From positions 303,001-367,000 of the forward strand of contig CAMXCT020006638.1 in assembly GCA_947184155.2 (NCBI GenBank): a DNA stretch of 64,000 nucleotides, given 5' to 3'. Position 1 is the first letter of the stretch. Each line of letters begins with the position of its first letter. Source of the DNA: Cladocopium goreaui (Eukaryota > Sar > Dinophyceae > Suessiales > Symbiodiniaceae). The notes beneath the pieces were generated by a model. That model was not told the DNA's origin. It saw only the letters and a program-made list of their open reading frames with translations, and searched no databases. The position numbers and the translations under genes were made by a program. Shown here piece after piece: positions 42,344 through 56,200 of the stretch.

Positions 42344-45300
42344 ATGCCGAAGAAAAAACGCCAAGGCGCGGAGCCCACGTGTTGTGGCGTGTCATCCTTG
42401 CGCAGTGGTTCATGCCTGACAGGACAAGTGCAAACTGATAAGAACAGATACTATACAACTGATCTACACATGTATGCACAGGTGAGTGTGATGGCTAACA
42501 TTTCACAGAAAAAGAAAAAGCGGGAATGGACACGAATGGCAGAAGGCATGGGGACGTACGGGAACGTTCCAGGATTGGTCATCAAGGAGGACAAGGATGG
42601 CAAAACCAAGAAGGCCCAGAAAGCGAAGGACGCGAAGGATGCGAAGGACGGGAAGACCACGGAGGGGAGCAGTGCTGGAGCCGCTGGATCCAGCGCTCCG
42701 CCGGCACCGTGGCTCCATGACTACTCAGCGGAGCTGGAGGCAGACGTTTCGCAATTTTTGGGCAAACATGTCACTTAGTTGTTTTTTTTAAATCTTGGTT
42801 TGTCGGAAGATGTGACATATTTGTCTCACTTGTCTCTGTTCCTTTCATCCTTGATTTCAGGGATCCTTCATATTCCAAAGTGGTGTTTTTTTCAGGATGA
42901 ACAAAAGATATGAACAGACGTATCTTCCCGCGGGATTGCAAGGTGTTCCAGACTTGACCTAGATACCACTCACATGAAACGACGTTCAAAGAAACGGTAG
43001 GCTCTGAGACCACTTTGTACTGACCGCAGTTGACACGGTTGAGATGTAGAAACCCCTATTTTGGTGGAGGCAGCAGTGGCGTGGCTCCTTTGGCCGATGA
43101 CACCTGAAGACTTCTTTCGTGAGTCCGACACACAGAAGGGACAGCAAAGGAAGTCTGAAGGATGCACCAGACGTGAACCAGAGGTTCGAAAAACGTTGCG
43201 AGACATGAAACATCCAAACAATATCAGACCACCAGACCCGAAGATTGAAAAATTGTGTTGTCACACTGACATGTAGTCATACAGTTTGTGATAAGCCTTC
43301 CAAATTTGAGCAAGACAACGAGAAAGTTTTAATGCTGAGGTACTGGGAGAAAAAGCCCTTACACCTGAAGCGCAGTGCTCCCAAGTACTACGAGGCATGG
43401 GTCCGGGTCAGGAAATCCATGAAACATCCTGAAGCAGACGAAAAGCCAGAGTCAGAATTTTCATGGTTTTCATACGTTTTCATACGTTTTCATACGCTGT
43501 CATGGGGCTACCGGAAATTTCAACATTTCAACATTCTTCTTGTTAGGCTGAAGTTTTGACATTTCCAACAGTCATTTCCGCTGCAGCTTGACATAGTTTG
43601 ACATAGTTTTGCCATGATGCGACCACCGGACCACGCCTCAGGGTCTCTTTGCGAAGTCCGACTTGGATCAAGAACTGCGACAGGGCAAGGCTACAAAGTC
43701 CAAGCCGACGATCAAAGAAATGACACAAAGTGAACCGATGCGCAGAAGAATTGCTGTTTCTAGATTTTTTGGGGTTAATTCGTATCGAGAATCTTTCTTA
43801 AGCAGAGCACTAGAGTCTTACCATAGCCTTACCAGAATCATGGAGGGTCACAGCAACAGTGCAGGTGCGCTACCAGGAACGGCTGAACTTGGTCCGTTTC
43901 GAAGGGAAGAAGATCGATCTCAACAAAGGCGCAGATCGGCCGTGACTGGCAGGCTGTTCTTCCAACCTGTTCATGACAGTTCTCGCCAGGGCCAGGGATT
44001 GCCAGCTTTCAGGAAGTTCAAGAGGCACAACGAAACAAAAAGAGAGCTCTGAAACGAAGATACACTCCGAATCTGTGCGGAGGAAAACCATGCAGCAATG
44101 GATGCTATCATAGTAGCAGTTTGCTGCAATGCTAGTTTGACCTTACACGTTGTGCAATTTTGTGGTCTGTGTCTGTGAGGCTTGGAAGGCCGGCGCGACT
44201 CTTCAGGCGCACAGAACATGATGATAAACAGCATGATATGAACACAAAGAGGAAGATTGTCACAGTGTTTCGTTTAGTTTCGGTATTATGCAGATAGGCT
44301 CAGACACTTGCGTATCTTTGAGAGAGCTTTTGACGGAATGGAGTTCCCTTGTAATGCTGATAATACTATCAACGCCTGTTTGTTGCTTAAATACAGTGAA
44401 TACACTAAATACATCTGAATACAGTGAACGTTTTCTCACGACATCGTCATTTGTTTTGAAATTCTAAGACACTACAGTACCGTGTAACATCGTTTCACTA
44501 CTGATCGTAGTCGGCTCTGCCATTCTGCCAGGTTCTTCATCCCCAGCAGTTCCATTCAGCAGCCTGGGACCTCGTGGCCTTGGGACCTCGTGGGACCTCG
44601 TGGTGTTCTGTGTCGGTCGGATCTCGAGGTCAGGGCAACCATGGCAGCATTGGAGCGGAGTTTCGGTGCTCTCTTTGGAACACGCCTCAGTGGATTTTTC
44701 GAAAAACTGTTGAGATCCATTTTGAACTTGCTTTGTGAATTTTGTGATGGGGCCCTTACATCTCAACTGGTTCCGTTTCAGTATCAATGAGATTTCAACT
44801 TTCGGTCAATCTCTCAAAAGTATGCGGGAGATCAACTCTGCATCAAAGAAGATTGGTTCTTCCAAGCTAACTATGTTCAGAAAACCTGATGGAAAATGGT
44901 GATGTTCAGCTGTCGAAACATCTTGCCACTTGGGCCACTTCGTGCGAAGCAGCTGCAGTTTGTAGAGCAGCCGAGGTGCTAATGCCTATGTGACGCCAGC
45001 TGGACAGCAGGCATGTTGGGTCGGTAGCTGTCAGTTCAGCAATGGACCCTCCTGTAATTTGTTGCATGCAGAGTATGTTTAGCATCTAAGATGCAGTAAG
45101 CTTCACCATGCTTCACCAAAGATGATGTGGCTTCTGCACTGGTTTCACTTCCACAAACTTCTGTAGATGAATGATCATGAATCGTGATGAATCAGAATTA
45201 TAACTCAGTTGTCGATGGGTTGACAGGGCTTGGCACCACACTACGACGATGTGGAGGCGCAGTAAAGAGAGTCCATAGGGACGATACGTGGCAAACATTG

Positions 45301-48300
45301 GAACATTGGTACATCCATTGTTGGAATCTTTTATGTAAACTTTATGGCTTATTTTCACTAGCTATTTCCGAGATCCAACTTTGATATGGATCCCTGGTAG
45401 AGCCAGCGCCCCATACCCGGACCCAGACAGTCGCCGCCGGGTTTGCTTCAAGAAAGCGGCAAATTTGATGAACAGAAGTTTACCGGGGGTTAATTTGATA
45501 GAGATAAGCTGCTGTCGTAGAGAGAAGTTATGGGAGATAAGTTGTTTCCTAAGGGTTACTTCAGATAACGACAAGTTTGAATGATAAAGGCCAGTTCTGA
45601 TCAGGACAAGCTATTAGAGACAAGTTCGATGAAGATATGCTGCTACGTAGGTGTTATATGGTCATGAAGAGAAGGTATGGCAGTTTTGGTAGATAGGTGT
45701 TTTGCTGAAGACGGTTCCAGGTCAAGATAAGTTCTGATAGTGGCAAACTGTGAGGGACACAAGCTAGGACAGAGATGAATTCAGATAGAGATGGATTTGA
45801 AGCGGATTCGGATCCCTGGCTCCAAACCATTTACGTACCATTTACACCATCATATTTCTATGGTTGTCCAACTGTCATAGTTTAATTTTCCGCTTGGAAA
45901 CTGAACCTCCGCAGGTCTTCATGTTGCAGTTGGAGGGTTCCAAGCACTGGAAACTCCACCGCCCGCCCGATGATGCGAGCTGCGAATTCCCATTGCCACG
46001 CACGGCATCCAGAGATTTCCAACAGGAAACGCATGGACATGCTGTGGACATGCTGCACATGTTGTGAGTTTCCTGGTTTTCAAGGTTTGGATATCGATTT
46101 GAAGTGGGTTTTCTTGGCCGAAATGTATAGTTTGCAGATGCTTTGGTGGTGATGTTTGCCAATTGATTGTCGATACCTGGGCTTTCCACACAGGAGGTTT
46201 CAATCCAGCGTTTTTTCCACGGAAAAGATCAGAAAAGTCACGTTGTTTGCGTGGCAAAGAATTTAGAAGTATAAAATGACAGTAAGATGGTGTAACGCGC
46301 ATCATTTGCGTTTGGGAAATTCGGACAGGAGGAGTTGGGTGAGCTGCTGATGGAGTGCCTTTTGCAGCCAGGTGCCAGGGACCTCAGCGACAGTTTTGTC
46401 AGCGTTGTAACATATTCATAAATCATCTCTACACAGGGATAATGGTTTGAAACCAAAGGGTTTCTGACAAAAATGAATGCAGATAAGATTGATAGAATTT
46501 GCTCACGAAAGAATTGTTTCAGGTAGGATTTTGCACTTAGGATCTCTTGTACTTTCCTCGCGGGACGGTACACTCTGGCATCGCAGAGGCGCAAGTCTCG
46601 TCACATTTGCCGGGCTCTAAAGGTGCTTAGAATGACGATTCACATGATCAATCTTATCAATTGATCAAACAGTATTGCACTAGGATTGCGTGGCATTAAG
46701 GTATCACTATATATATATATCACAGTGCTTATGGATAATTAGTATTGGCTGCTCAAGTATATTCGTCAGATTCGATTCGGATTCGATTCGGTCGGCCAGG
46801 GAGGCTTCAGCAATCATTTGACGGTCTCGACATACCAAGGACGGGACAGTGCTTGCTTGGGCTTTGCATTGTCCTTTTTGTCATGGGCTGTCAAAGCCAG
46901 TCAAAACCAGTCAAGGCCGCTAGAAACAAGATAAAAGATATAAAAGACATCGGAGGCTGAAAAAGTTGGTGAAAAGTTGACATAGAAAGACTGAAAGACT
47001 ATCACAAGATGTGTTCATCATGTGATCTGATCATGTGATCCTGGTGGTCCTTTCGAAAAGTTCCTAATAAGAGCTGCGGTTCAGGAATCTCTTGGCACAG
47101 CTTCCTGGAGAAAGCATTGGCGGGTGCTCTGGACAAAGCTGCAGGACGCTGTCAGATGTGGCGCGTTGGGCGCCCCAACGGCGATGGGACCAAGTGATGC
47201 GTCAGGTGAAGATCCTGAATTTCGAAGCGGTCTTCCATTGAACTTCAGCCACATCATGGGATCCTGGTGCGCATTCGGACTGCACAATTTTCTAGATGCA
47301 CATCATGAAAGAGTCATGTAGCTCCATGTAGCTTCGTGTAGTTCATCAGGTCTTGTCGACCTTCGATGTCCCAAATATGTCCCAAGTCTTGTTGAAATCT
47401 TGAGATGTCGTGAGGTACGAGCTTGGAAGCAACTTGGTTTCAATATGCAACATTCGTCCTTTGATGGCAGTGCGTGTTATTGTGAAGCTTAGTCTTAACT
47501 AACCGGTCTTAGCCATTCTTAACCCAACCAGTACAAACAAAACACATCAAAAATCTTCAAGGCTTCAGATTCCAAGAACATCCCGCTTGAGGCGAATCTG
47601 GGCCGCGAGAAAGTTTTCGCCGCAAAGCCAAGAGCCTTCTCACTCGCCTGCAGGACCCAAACTTGTTTCACCACCGGCTTCACCACTGTCAGCATGTGCT
47701 GTGCAATCAAGATTTGTCAGCTCTGCTGCCCAGGAATTCATCGAAATGGACGAGGCCGAAGTTGAAGTTGGACCTCGTTCAAGACACCCTTCTTGTGACC
47801 ATGTTCTACAGAGGTGTGCGATGAAATGGCTGTCGATTTCATGACACAACGCTTACCGCCCGGTCCTCAAGGTTACAACTGTGCATGTCATGTGCAAGAA
47901 TCAGCTCATGAACTTGACAAACGGGAAAGCAAACCCTGTTCGTAAACCACCAAGAGGAAATTCAGCATTTTCTTCAGGCCTCGCCCAGCTTCGAAGGAGC
48001 CGAAGGACCAGTGCCCACGGTGCCCACTGAAGCCGGAATGAGAAGCGATGCGTATTCTGCATCAACGCTTTCGTCAGGTTTTTGCGGTATGTTGAAAATC
48101 CAATGCCTGGTTCCTTCCCAAAAGTCTACAAAACACAAACCCCAAAGCCCGATTTTTCGGAACTCTTCAGCAGTCAGCAGTCGACTTTTGAGCCTAATTT
48201 TTTTGGAAATTGTGGTGGAATGTGAATGTGGTGGATCATACTACGTTTCAGGAGAAACAAAGCAGTTTATGCCTCAGATCTGATGAAAAGTTTTGATCTT

Positions 48301-50239
48301 TCGTCATTTCTCGTCCGTTGATGGAAATTGTTTCCAAGGTGAAGCGATCACTGCGGATACCAAAGTGAAGTGGCCCTTTGACCAAACACAAAGATGCATT
48401 GGTCAATGTAGAGCAATCCATGCCATGATTTCAATTTCATGTGCCCAGTTGAAGTGGATGGTGTTGCCAGCGAAAGATGCCGGAAGATGTTGAAATGAGC
48501 GCGAAAATCAGGGGGGGACTTGCTTTGACATCCAGATATCATGTATAGAGATCATAATCAAAAAACATTTAATAACATTTGTATACATTTTTTTGGTATA
48601 GTGCTGATGTCATGTTTTTGCGGCTGTGTTTGGACACGTATGATACAGCTGAGGTTGGACCCCTCAGCGGTTCGGCCCATGTTGAGCACGGACCCAGAAA
48701 CCTCAGAAGCCACGGTGCTGCTCTTCCACTCCGTGGGCAACGACAGCGGGCGCCACATGTGCAATGCCGAAGCGGCGGAGGCCGAAGAAGTTGGCTGCTT
48801 GCGATTCGAGGCCCATGGCGCCGATAGATGCCGATAGGATGCCGATAGATCCCAAACAAAGCGTTTTTTGATATTTGGCTCATGTCCCAATATTTGCAGA
48901 TGAGAGTTGACGATATATCGCCATGTACATTTGATTTACTCAGCCATTCAAATCCCACTTGACATCCTCCCAACTCCCACGGTGTCAGGCTTCCACGTTT
49001 CTGCCTGCATTACGGGCTCTGCATGCAGCAGGCAGAATGTCAGGGGTTTGCCAGTGGTCATGGTTTGCCGTTTCTTCACATTAAAATGGTTCACAAGTTC
49101 TTTTTTCGGAAATTGTGGTTATCTTGGGTCGTTCTTGGAAAATCCATTATGGAATTTTATGGCTCATTTTCCAAGACACTGCTGTCATGTTTTCCGAAAC
49201 AATATCGTTTCTAAATGTTTCAACCCGCCGTTTTCTATCGACTTTGCTGCGCCAGGAATGGCTGCTGTGCGCTGTGGTGATTTACCATTGGACGAAAACG
49301 ATGCGATTGTGACTCGGATGAAATCGCTGGGATGCACTTGGTTTAATCGGTGTAAAAATGTGATTCAACTTGTGCTTGGTGCGCTTAGTCTTCAGAGACC
49401 TGATTCAGTGAGTTTTCAAACCACGTTTTGTGTCGAAGATGCCTTCAAAACTATCAGAACTAGACAACAGATTGAAGTGTTTGAACGCAACGTTCATGTT
49501 TTCCATCAATTTGTTGAATCTCTTTGCGCTGCTTTGATTTGAGCTCTGAGTTGACACAGAGCTGTGTTTGCTTCAACGCCGACCGCTTCGAAGCAGGCGT
49601 TGTGTGAGAATCTCCTCGAAGCTGGTTGTTTGGAGCTGTGCAGTGAGGCGGGTGCATAAGGAGTTCTTGGTTGTATCTTGTAGTGGGATGAAAATGAGAA
49701 AATCACAGAGAGCCAGGCACATCATTTTTAGAGAGATCGATATCCCCAGACATCTCTAGACTTCAGATGGACAGCTGTCGCAAGGGTCGCAACGGCTGAA
49801 GAGGCACCTCGAGTTGCCAAGCCCTGAGACATCCTGAGACATTTGGATGGAGAAACACAACCTGCCAGGGAAAGCCTTGAGTTTGTGTCTTGAAGTTGCA
49901 AGTCTATGTTGAAATATGTTCATTTAATATATGTTAATATTACATATTTTTGTTGATACTTATAGCCTTATAGCTTTTAAAGCTTCACACCAGAATGAAC
50001 CATGAGATTTACAGATGGTGCACGGTTAAGGCAGCAGTGGCTGTGTCCTGGCGCAGTCGAGATTCCCACGACCCTCGCGCTCAACGAGCTCATCAAGCTC
50101 ATCGAGCTCAGCTCAGCGCAGCGACCAGAAGCTCCACGTCGGTATCCGCTCGTGAAAAAAAAGGGCATCTCAAAGAATGTGTGGGGGAACAAACTCTCAG
50201 AGATGTCACAGCACCATAGCAGCACCATAGCAGCACCAT
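42344..50239 (+). CDS. JmjC ribosomal oxygenase, NO66/MINA type
   Basis: Fe(II)/2-oxoglutarate dioxygenase of the cupin-4/JmjC group; relatives hydroxylate His in ribosomal proteins (family knowledge). Start MPKKKRQG at 42344, then 42509-42745 (Lys/Asp repeats, nucleolar-like), 43070-43122 (WPMTPEDFFRE), 43340-43394 (YWEKKPLHLKRS), 43642-43689, 43865-43933, 44180-44206 (AWKAGATLQ), 44532-44576 (VLHPQQFHSAAWDL), 44634-44677 (MAALERSFGALFG), 44976-45010 (ANAYVTPAGQQ), 45227-45256 (GLAPHYDDVE, HxD iron ligands), 45915-46025 (VFMLQLEGSKHWKLHRP), 46329-46373, 46541-46599 (LLYFPRGTVHSG, third iron ligand His), 46811 onward (NHLTVSTYQ), 47101 onward (FLEKALAGALDKAA), about 47209-47260 (LPLNFSHIMG). 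Less sure exons of the winged-helix tail: about 47750, 48690-48830, 49257-49320 and 50025-50239. The last stop is tentative. Confidence 0.85.
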
Positions 50240-53200
50240 AGCAGACTATGTAGCGATCCGTGGCAATCCACAGAACGTTACATCCATCTCTAATGTATTA
50301 CAGCGTTGCGTTCTACTTCGGTTCTACTTGCCTGAGAGTCTATCAAAAAACATCTAGAGGCTTCAGCTCAGCCGAGACATGTTTTGACTTTGCAGTTTTG
50401 TTTGCATCCTGCCGTAGTTTGCAGTTTTGATTTCACCCCCTCGGCCAAGTCACTGTTTTCTCTAGTGATGTTAGTCCGACAACAGCATTGCTTCGTTGCC
50501 ACTGCCGTTGGGCTGGGCCATTGCAAGATTCAACCCTTCAAATCCGTTCGACCCTGTGCAATACCCTGTTTGTAGTTCCTGTGTTCATGGAACAACAAGG
50601 ATGACAAGGCCTAGCCAAGCTTGGGTCATTTGGGCACATGCAGAATCATGCAGACAGGTTGATTTGGAAAGGCACAGCAACCCGTTTCAAGAATAGAATG
50701 CAATACAGTGCAGCAACATCTACCCTTGTGTTCATGGATGCCAAAGTCTCGCGCGACCGCACCTTATCGAATTCACAGATGCAACGATTCACGATTTCAT
50801 ACCTTTGGGAAATGGCACTGCATCCGATACAGCTGGAAATCCATGGAGATCCGAATTCTGTGCCTGAGGCTTGAGCGGAGTCGAGAGGCCTTGCAGCTCT
50901 TGGCCAATGTTGGCTTGTTCCTGGGTCTTGAATTACGGTTGGGATTGCGGACAACACTGCTAAACAATGAACACCAATAGCCATGGCATCACGGCCACAG
51001 CACACAGCAACTCTACCAGTTGAAACCGTCTCAACGTCAGGAATACGTCAACAACAAAATAGATCAAAATACCCTGAATATCCAGAAATGGCAGGGATTT
51101 GGCAAAACCAAAGTGGCGTGAACACATGCGCCACTGTAGCTCCGAGGCCAGAACCATGGCAGCGAAAAGGCGCCATGGTCACGCATACTGCCAGGCGCAA
51201 ATAAAAACGCTGTGATTTGGTGATGCAGAGGCTGGTGCCTCTACCGGTGCAAACCGTCCTTATCCGTGAAGAAGGTGGCGGCGTTTGATTTCGACAAGCC
51301 CAAAGCCAAGACTGAAAACAAAGATGTTGTGAGTCCCTGAGTCCCTGTCCTTTGGATATGGGATGTGAAAAATGTGAAACGTTGCGTTCGAATGTTTGAG
51401 CTTTCTGCATTTGATTGTCCAAGGACACTTCACTTCGGAGGCTTGGCACAGAGAAGGATTTTTCTCAAAGCCCTCAAGTTGCTCACAGCGCAATGCTTTG
51501 TAGGTGTTGCTTGGAAACTGAGTTCTTCCCACATCCCAAAGATCCTTGGGAGGACTGGGGACCGGACGGTTGGGCATCTTGACACTATGACCGAACATCA
51601 AACAGCCACGAACAGCCACGGAAAGTGCGGAAGCGTGACATTTGGGGTTTGGTCCTTTTGGTCAGGCTGCAGCAGTCTGGCTACACGGCCCGGGGCCTCG
51701 GTATGAGGTATGCAGGAGTGCCTGGAGTGCCAGCATGCCATGCTGAAAACAGAAGAAACATAAAGAGACTGCGAAAAATACGAAATGCCTAAAAACTTCT
51801 AATAAGATCCAAAGATGAGTTAAATGCTGTACGCTGCTCTGTCATCGCCTGTTTGTGCCAGGTCGCTGTTTTCTCAAATCAGCACGGACCGGGACGACAG
51901 AGCACTGCTGAAAGGTGCTTGACATCTTCGTGGGTATTTCAGATATGTTCTGTCTATGACTGAAAGACTTTGTGGTTTTTGTGGCTTTACTTTCCTTTAC
52001 TTTCTTCATCTTCCTCCGACTTCGTCCCTTCACATGTCACCACATGTCACCACAGGATGATGGCGGAGGTGGAGCAGCTGCTCCAGACTTTCGAAGACTT
52101 CCGCGCGTTCGTCGAAAGCGACTCCGTCGACTCGGTCGACCTCCAAATCTTCGTGGCGACCGTCCGGAACCCCCGGGGACTAAAAACGGCCAAGTACCAA
52201 GTTCCATGAGAATTGGCTGGGACCTGCTAGGACCTGCTAGGACCTGCTAGGAGACACTAAGACCCACTTCGATTGTATAGACGTGTGTCTAAGTTTGCAT
52301 TGCTGTGTGTGAAATGGCTATGACATGCGCTTGGTGCTCCATGGTACTCACTCCAGAGTGCTCCATGCCATGATGTGCCATAGGTATCATTAGGTATCTA
52401 CGTATCATCATGTATCATCATGTATCTAACATACACCAATCTATCGTATGGCGTCTAAACACCAAATCTACGAATTCACATGGCATCTATGTTTGATCTC
52501 TCTGCATCGACCGTGGCCAAGGCACGGGGTGACATCCAAGACCCTTTTCGAAAACCCAACATCGGAGACTTCGCTGACAGAAGCGTAAGAAAGGGATTGG
52601 AAAGTGGAAGAAACCTTGTTTGAAAGAGATGAAAGGGATGAAAGAGATGGAAGTAGTAAATCAATTGTGTCAGAATGTCACAGGCAAATTTATCTTTCCA
52701 AAACTGCATCACATTGTATGTCTACAAGGAATGTGGGAACTACTTTCCTCGCTGAGTAACCAGCAGGCACCTCAGCAGACCAGCTTCACATGGCAAGATG
52801 TCGACTTCAACAAATCGTCAGCTTCAAAGTTTGCAAAGTTTGGATCTACTAAAAAAGAAATCTTTAAAAAATCGCCCTTTGTTTCACAGGCCCATTGATG
52901 TCAGCCAGAGTTTCTATGCCCCAAACTCAGACTGGACGTTTGCAGCATATCGCAGCGATCATTTGTGTTTGCTTGACAAATCTTGCCAATTAGACGGTGA
53001 AAGACAGAGAGGGATAATCATCAACCATGCACAGCATAGATTTTTGGAGAGGGTTCCATGGCTGTTCCACGGCCCGGGCATTGGCGTTGCCATGGCTGGG
53101 TCCAAAGGGGGGCCCGCTCAGGTGGGAAACTCTGCCGGACGCGGAGGTGACAACAGCTCCGTGGATGCGGAGTTTGCGCGGCGAATTGGACTCGACTTCC

Positions 53201-56200
53201 ACACTGAGGATGTCGATTTGGTCAGTTTTTGTGAGATGCAGTACAGCATTGAGTGGATGTGAACTTTTTTGAAAAACACTGAAGGGTGGTGTCAGCTACC
53301 TACTGTTTCCGTTCTTGAGCATATGTTCTTTTTTGGGGCAGAGGGCACAGGAGGGTTTTCATGAAGCGAGCCTTTACTTTGGGAGGCCGCAGTTTCAATT
53401 TTGATTCCTGTGCTGTGCTACTGCTCCCAAGTAGTAGAGGTCCGAGGGGTTGTTGAGTGCAATTTTCTGTGCTTTTCCTGGCCCTGTGTGGCTTCCATTT
53501 TCCGGGCGCGTTTTTTGTCGACATAGTAGCAATAGTAGCCATAGCCCTCCTCATCCTCCTCATCCTCCTCATCTTCATATATCTTCATCATCGCCAGCCA
53601 TATGTTCGTCCTCACCGTGCATCCTCATCCTCAGAATGTTGGTCATCATTTAAGTCATTGTTGCTCGTCATCGTCGTCGTCATCATTACCATCACCATCA
53701 TCATCATCATCATCACCATCACCATCACCAACATCATCGTCGTCGTCGTCGTCGTCATCATCATCATCACCATTACCCTCATCAATGCTTTGAGTATCAT
53801 CCACATCACTTACATCCAACGAATGTTTCGCCTGCTTTCACATCCACATCCTTTTCGTTCGCCCGCGCTTGCTGTCAAGTATAGACCGCGTTAGGTTTTC
53901 TTTTGTTTTGAAAAACACTTTCAAATCCGTTTTCTTTCAAGAAATGAAAAGGAAGCTACATGGAACGTCTCATCACCTCACCGTTTTGGCGTCAGGATTG
54001 GCTCCAGAAGTCTTTCTAAAACTGCAGGACGGAAGAGAATCGAAGCTCCACCGAGTTTTTGATGCTTTCACTTCCAAGCCTCTTGGGAAACATTGGAGAT
54101 GAGGCAAAGGTTGACATGACATGGCCTTGCAGTTTGGCCAGAGAGATGCTGGAGAGCTCATACTTGTGCCCAGTGAGATAGGGATGTAAATCAGTTTTGG
54201 GGCCAAGGCAGAAGGCATTTGTTGATTTCTTTGCCTTCATTCCTCGAGTCCTGAAATTTCCCACATGCCATTGCCGATTCCTTGCAGGAGACTGCGAGAC
54301 ACAGGGGCCCAACGAGAAAGCTCCACAAGGCCACAAGGATGAAAAATTTTGTGCCTTAGCTGTACGTCTGACACGGCTGGAAGAGGCAACTCGTGCGCAA
54401 CAACCTCCAGTCCTGAAGCCCCAATGTCCGCTTGACAGCGCAGGCGCTGCCAGACCGCATGTGTTGGATATGGGGGGTGCGAATCCGACATGCGACGTGT
54501 CCAGGCCCTGAAGTCACCTTATCATTCCCTTGCAAAATGTTTGTTAGACATGGAGGATTCACAAAATTCTTCACCGCGATGCTAATGACTTCTCGTTTTG
54601 ATACGAGAACAAGGGCTCCAGAGACAGTTCTTTTCTTGAATTAGCACGCCAACTTTCCCATAAGAAAAGAACAGGCAATATGAGTACAGCAATGCCATCA
54701 ATCTGACTCTTACCCCAGGGGTTCTGCATGTTCTGCATGCTCTGCAGGCACGTGGGGAGGTGAACCGCCTGTCCATTGCACAGTGCTGCACCGTGCTTCA
54801 TGTCGTTTCACGGTGCTTTCAGCGGCATCTCGAAAGAAATCCAGATTGCGGAGTCCAAAGAATAAAAACAATGAAATGGTCGCTGCACAAGGTCACAGCG
54901 GCGCCAGACACAGCAGTGGAACCAGTGGAACTTGTGAACACGAAGCCTTCAGAAATGATTCCACGAAAGGTTGACCCAGAAGCAATGGTGCAACGGGTGT
55001 TAAAGGTGTTGCCAACGTCCCTCAAAGCTGGCTCTGACTACTCCTTTGGAACATGGTAAAAGGAAGTAAATGCAGCTTGCACTGCGAAGCAAGCGTGGAC
55101 TGTAGCAATCAACCTATGTAAAGTTCTCTCACACTGATTGAAAAGTCAATTGCGCTAAGACCATGACTTGTACTGGCGTGTCACATAGTTTCCTCAATGG
55201 GTTTGGCCAAACAACGACCGAAAAGTTGACGCATGAGGCACGTTTTGAGGCACTGATTTGGTTCGTCAAAAGATCAACAAAACCGTTTGTTTCCTCATTG
55301 GATTCGTTAGAGCCCCAGAAGCCTTGACGCAACGAACAGAACAGAACAGAACTTTTTCGGCAGTGTTCTGAGCATGGCGGCGCGGTTTCAATCGCCACCC
55401 TGCGAGTTTTTGTGGCGCTGCTTAAGTTCGCGTTCGAGAAGTTCGAGATGAGAGCTCGCTTGGTCCTGGTGCTCTTTGCACATCATTTGCACCGCAGGAG
55501 TCATCACTGTCCAGTTGGTCTGGTTGGTGGTTGGTCCAGTTGTCACGGTAACTAATGTATTATAGTGAATTATAATGTATAAATCTGAACCCAAACATGA
55601 AAGTTTGACTTGGCCTGTTGATTTAGGACCATGTTGCTGTCACATCCCTTGTGGCCTTCTGAGCTTCCGCTGAAGGATTTGCAATAATCGTCAGCGGCAA
55701 CGCAGCATCCATCGCTTGCCACAACCCCTGGCGCTTTTGGTTCAGCCGTGTTTTGGCATGGTTTCGCTTCAGCGTGTTTTGAATCTGGAAGTGTTTTGAC
55801 TCATCAACCTGGAAAGTGTTGCTTTTATAGGGCGCAAAGTACAGGTGAGATTTCAGGTCAATGCCAAATGCTATTTGAGAGATTTTGAGAGAGGCCCATC
55901 AAAAGAGAGGTTTCCAGTGTAGCGCATGCACAACGCTTGAATTACCACATGCATGCTGCATGTCCGTTTAGAATATTCACCGTTTTTCGTGGAATGATTT
56001 TGTGACAGTTGATGACACTAGATGACAGTTGAATCAGTTTTTCATGTTGAAACAGTTGAGGTATGTTCTTTTTCATTGCGTCTTCCTCTATTTGCTGGGT
56101 GAGTCTTGCATGCAGATGTGGGACTTGATGCAGGCAGGAAAGTGACATCCAAGAACTGCCATGGTGCCTAGCGATGAAAGCTGTGGATCCAAAAACTGGT

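Noticed and set aside
53457..53894. 145-codon frame through the CAT/CGT microsatellite
   Set aside because: Mostly translated simple repeat, low complexity, open on both strands.
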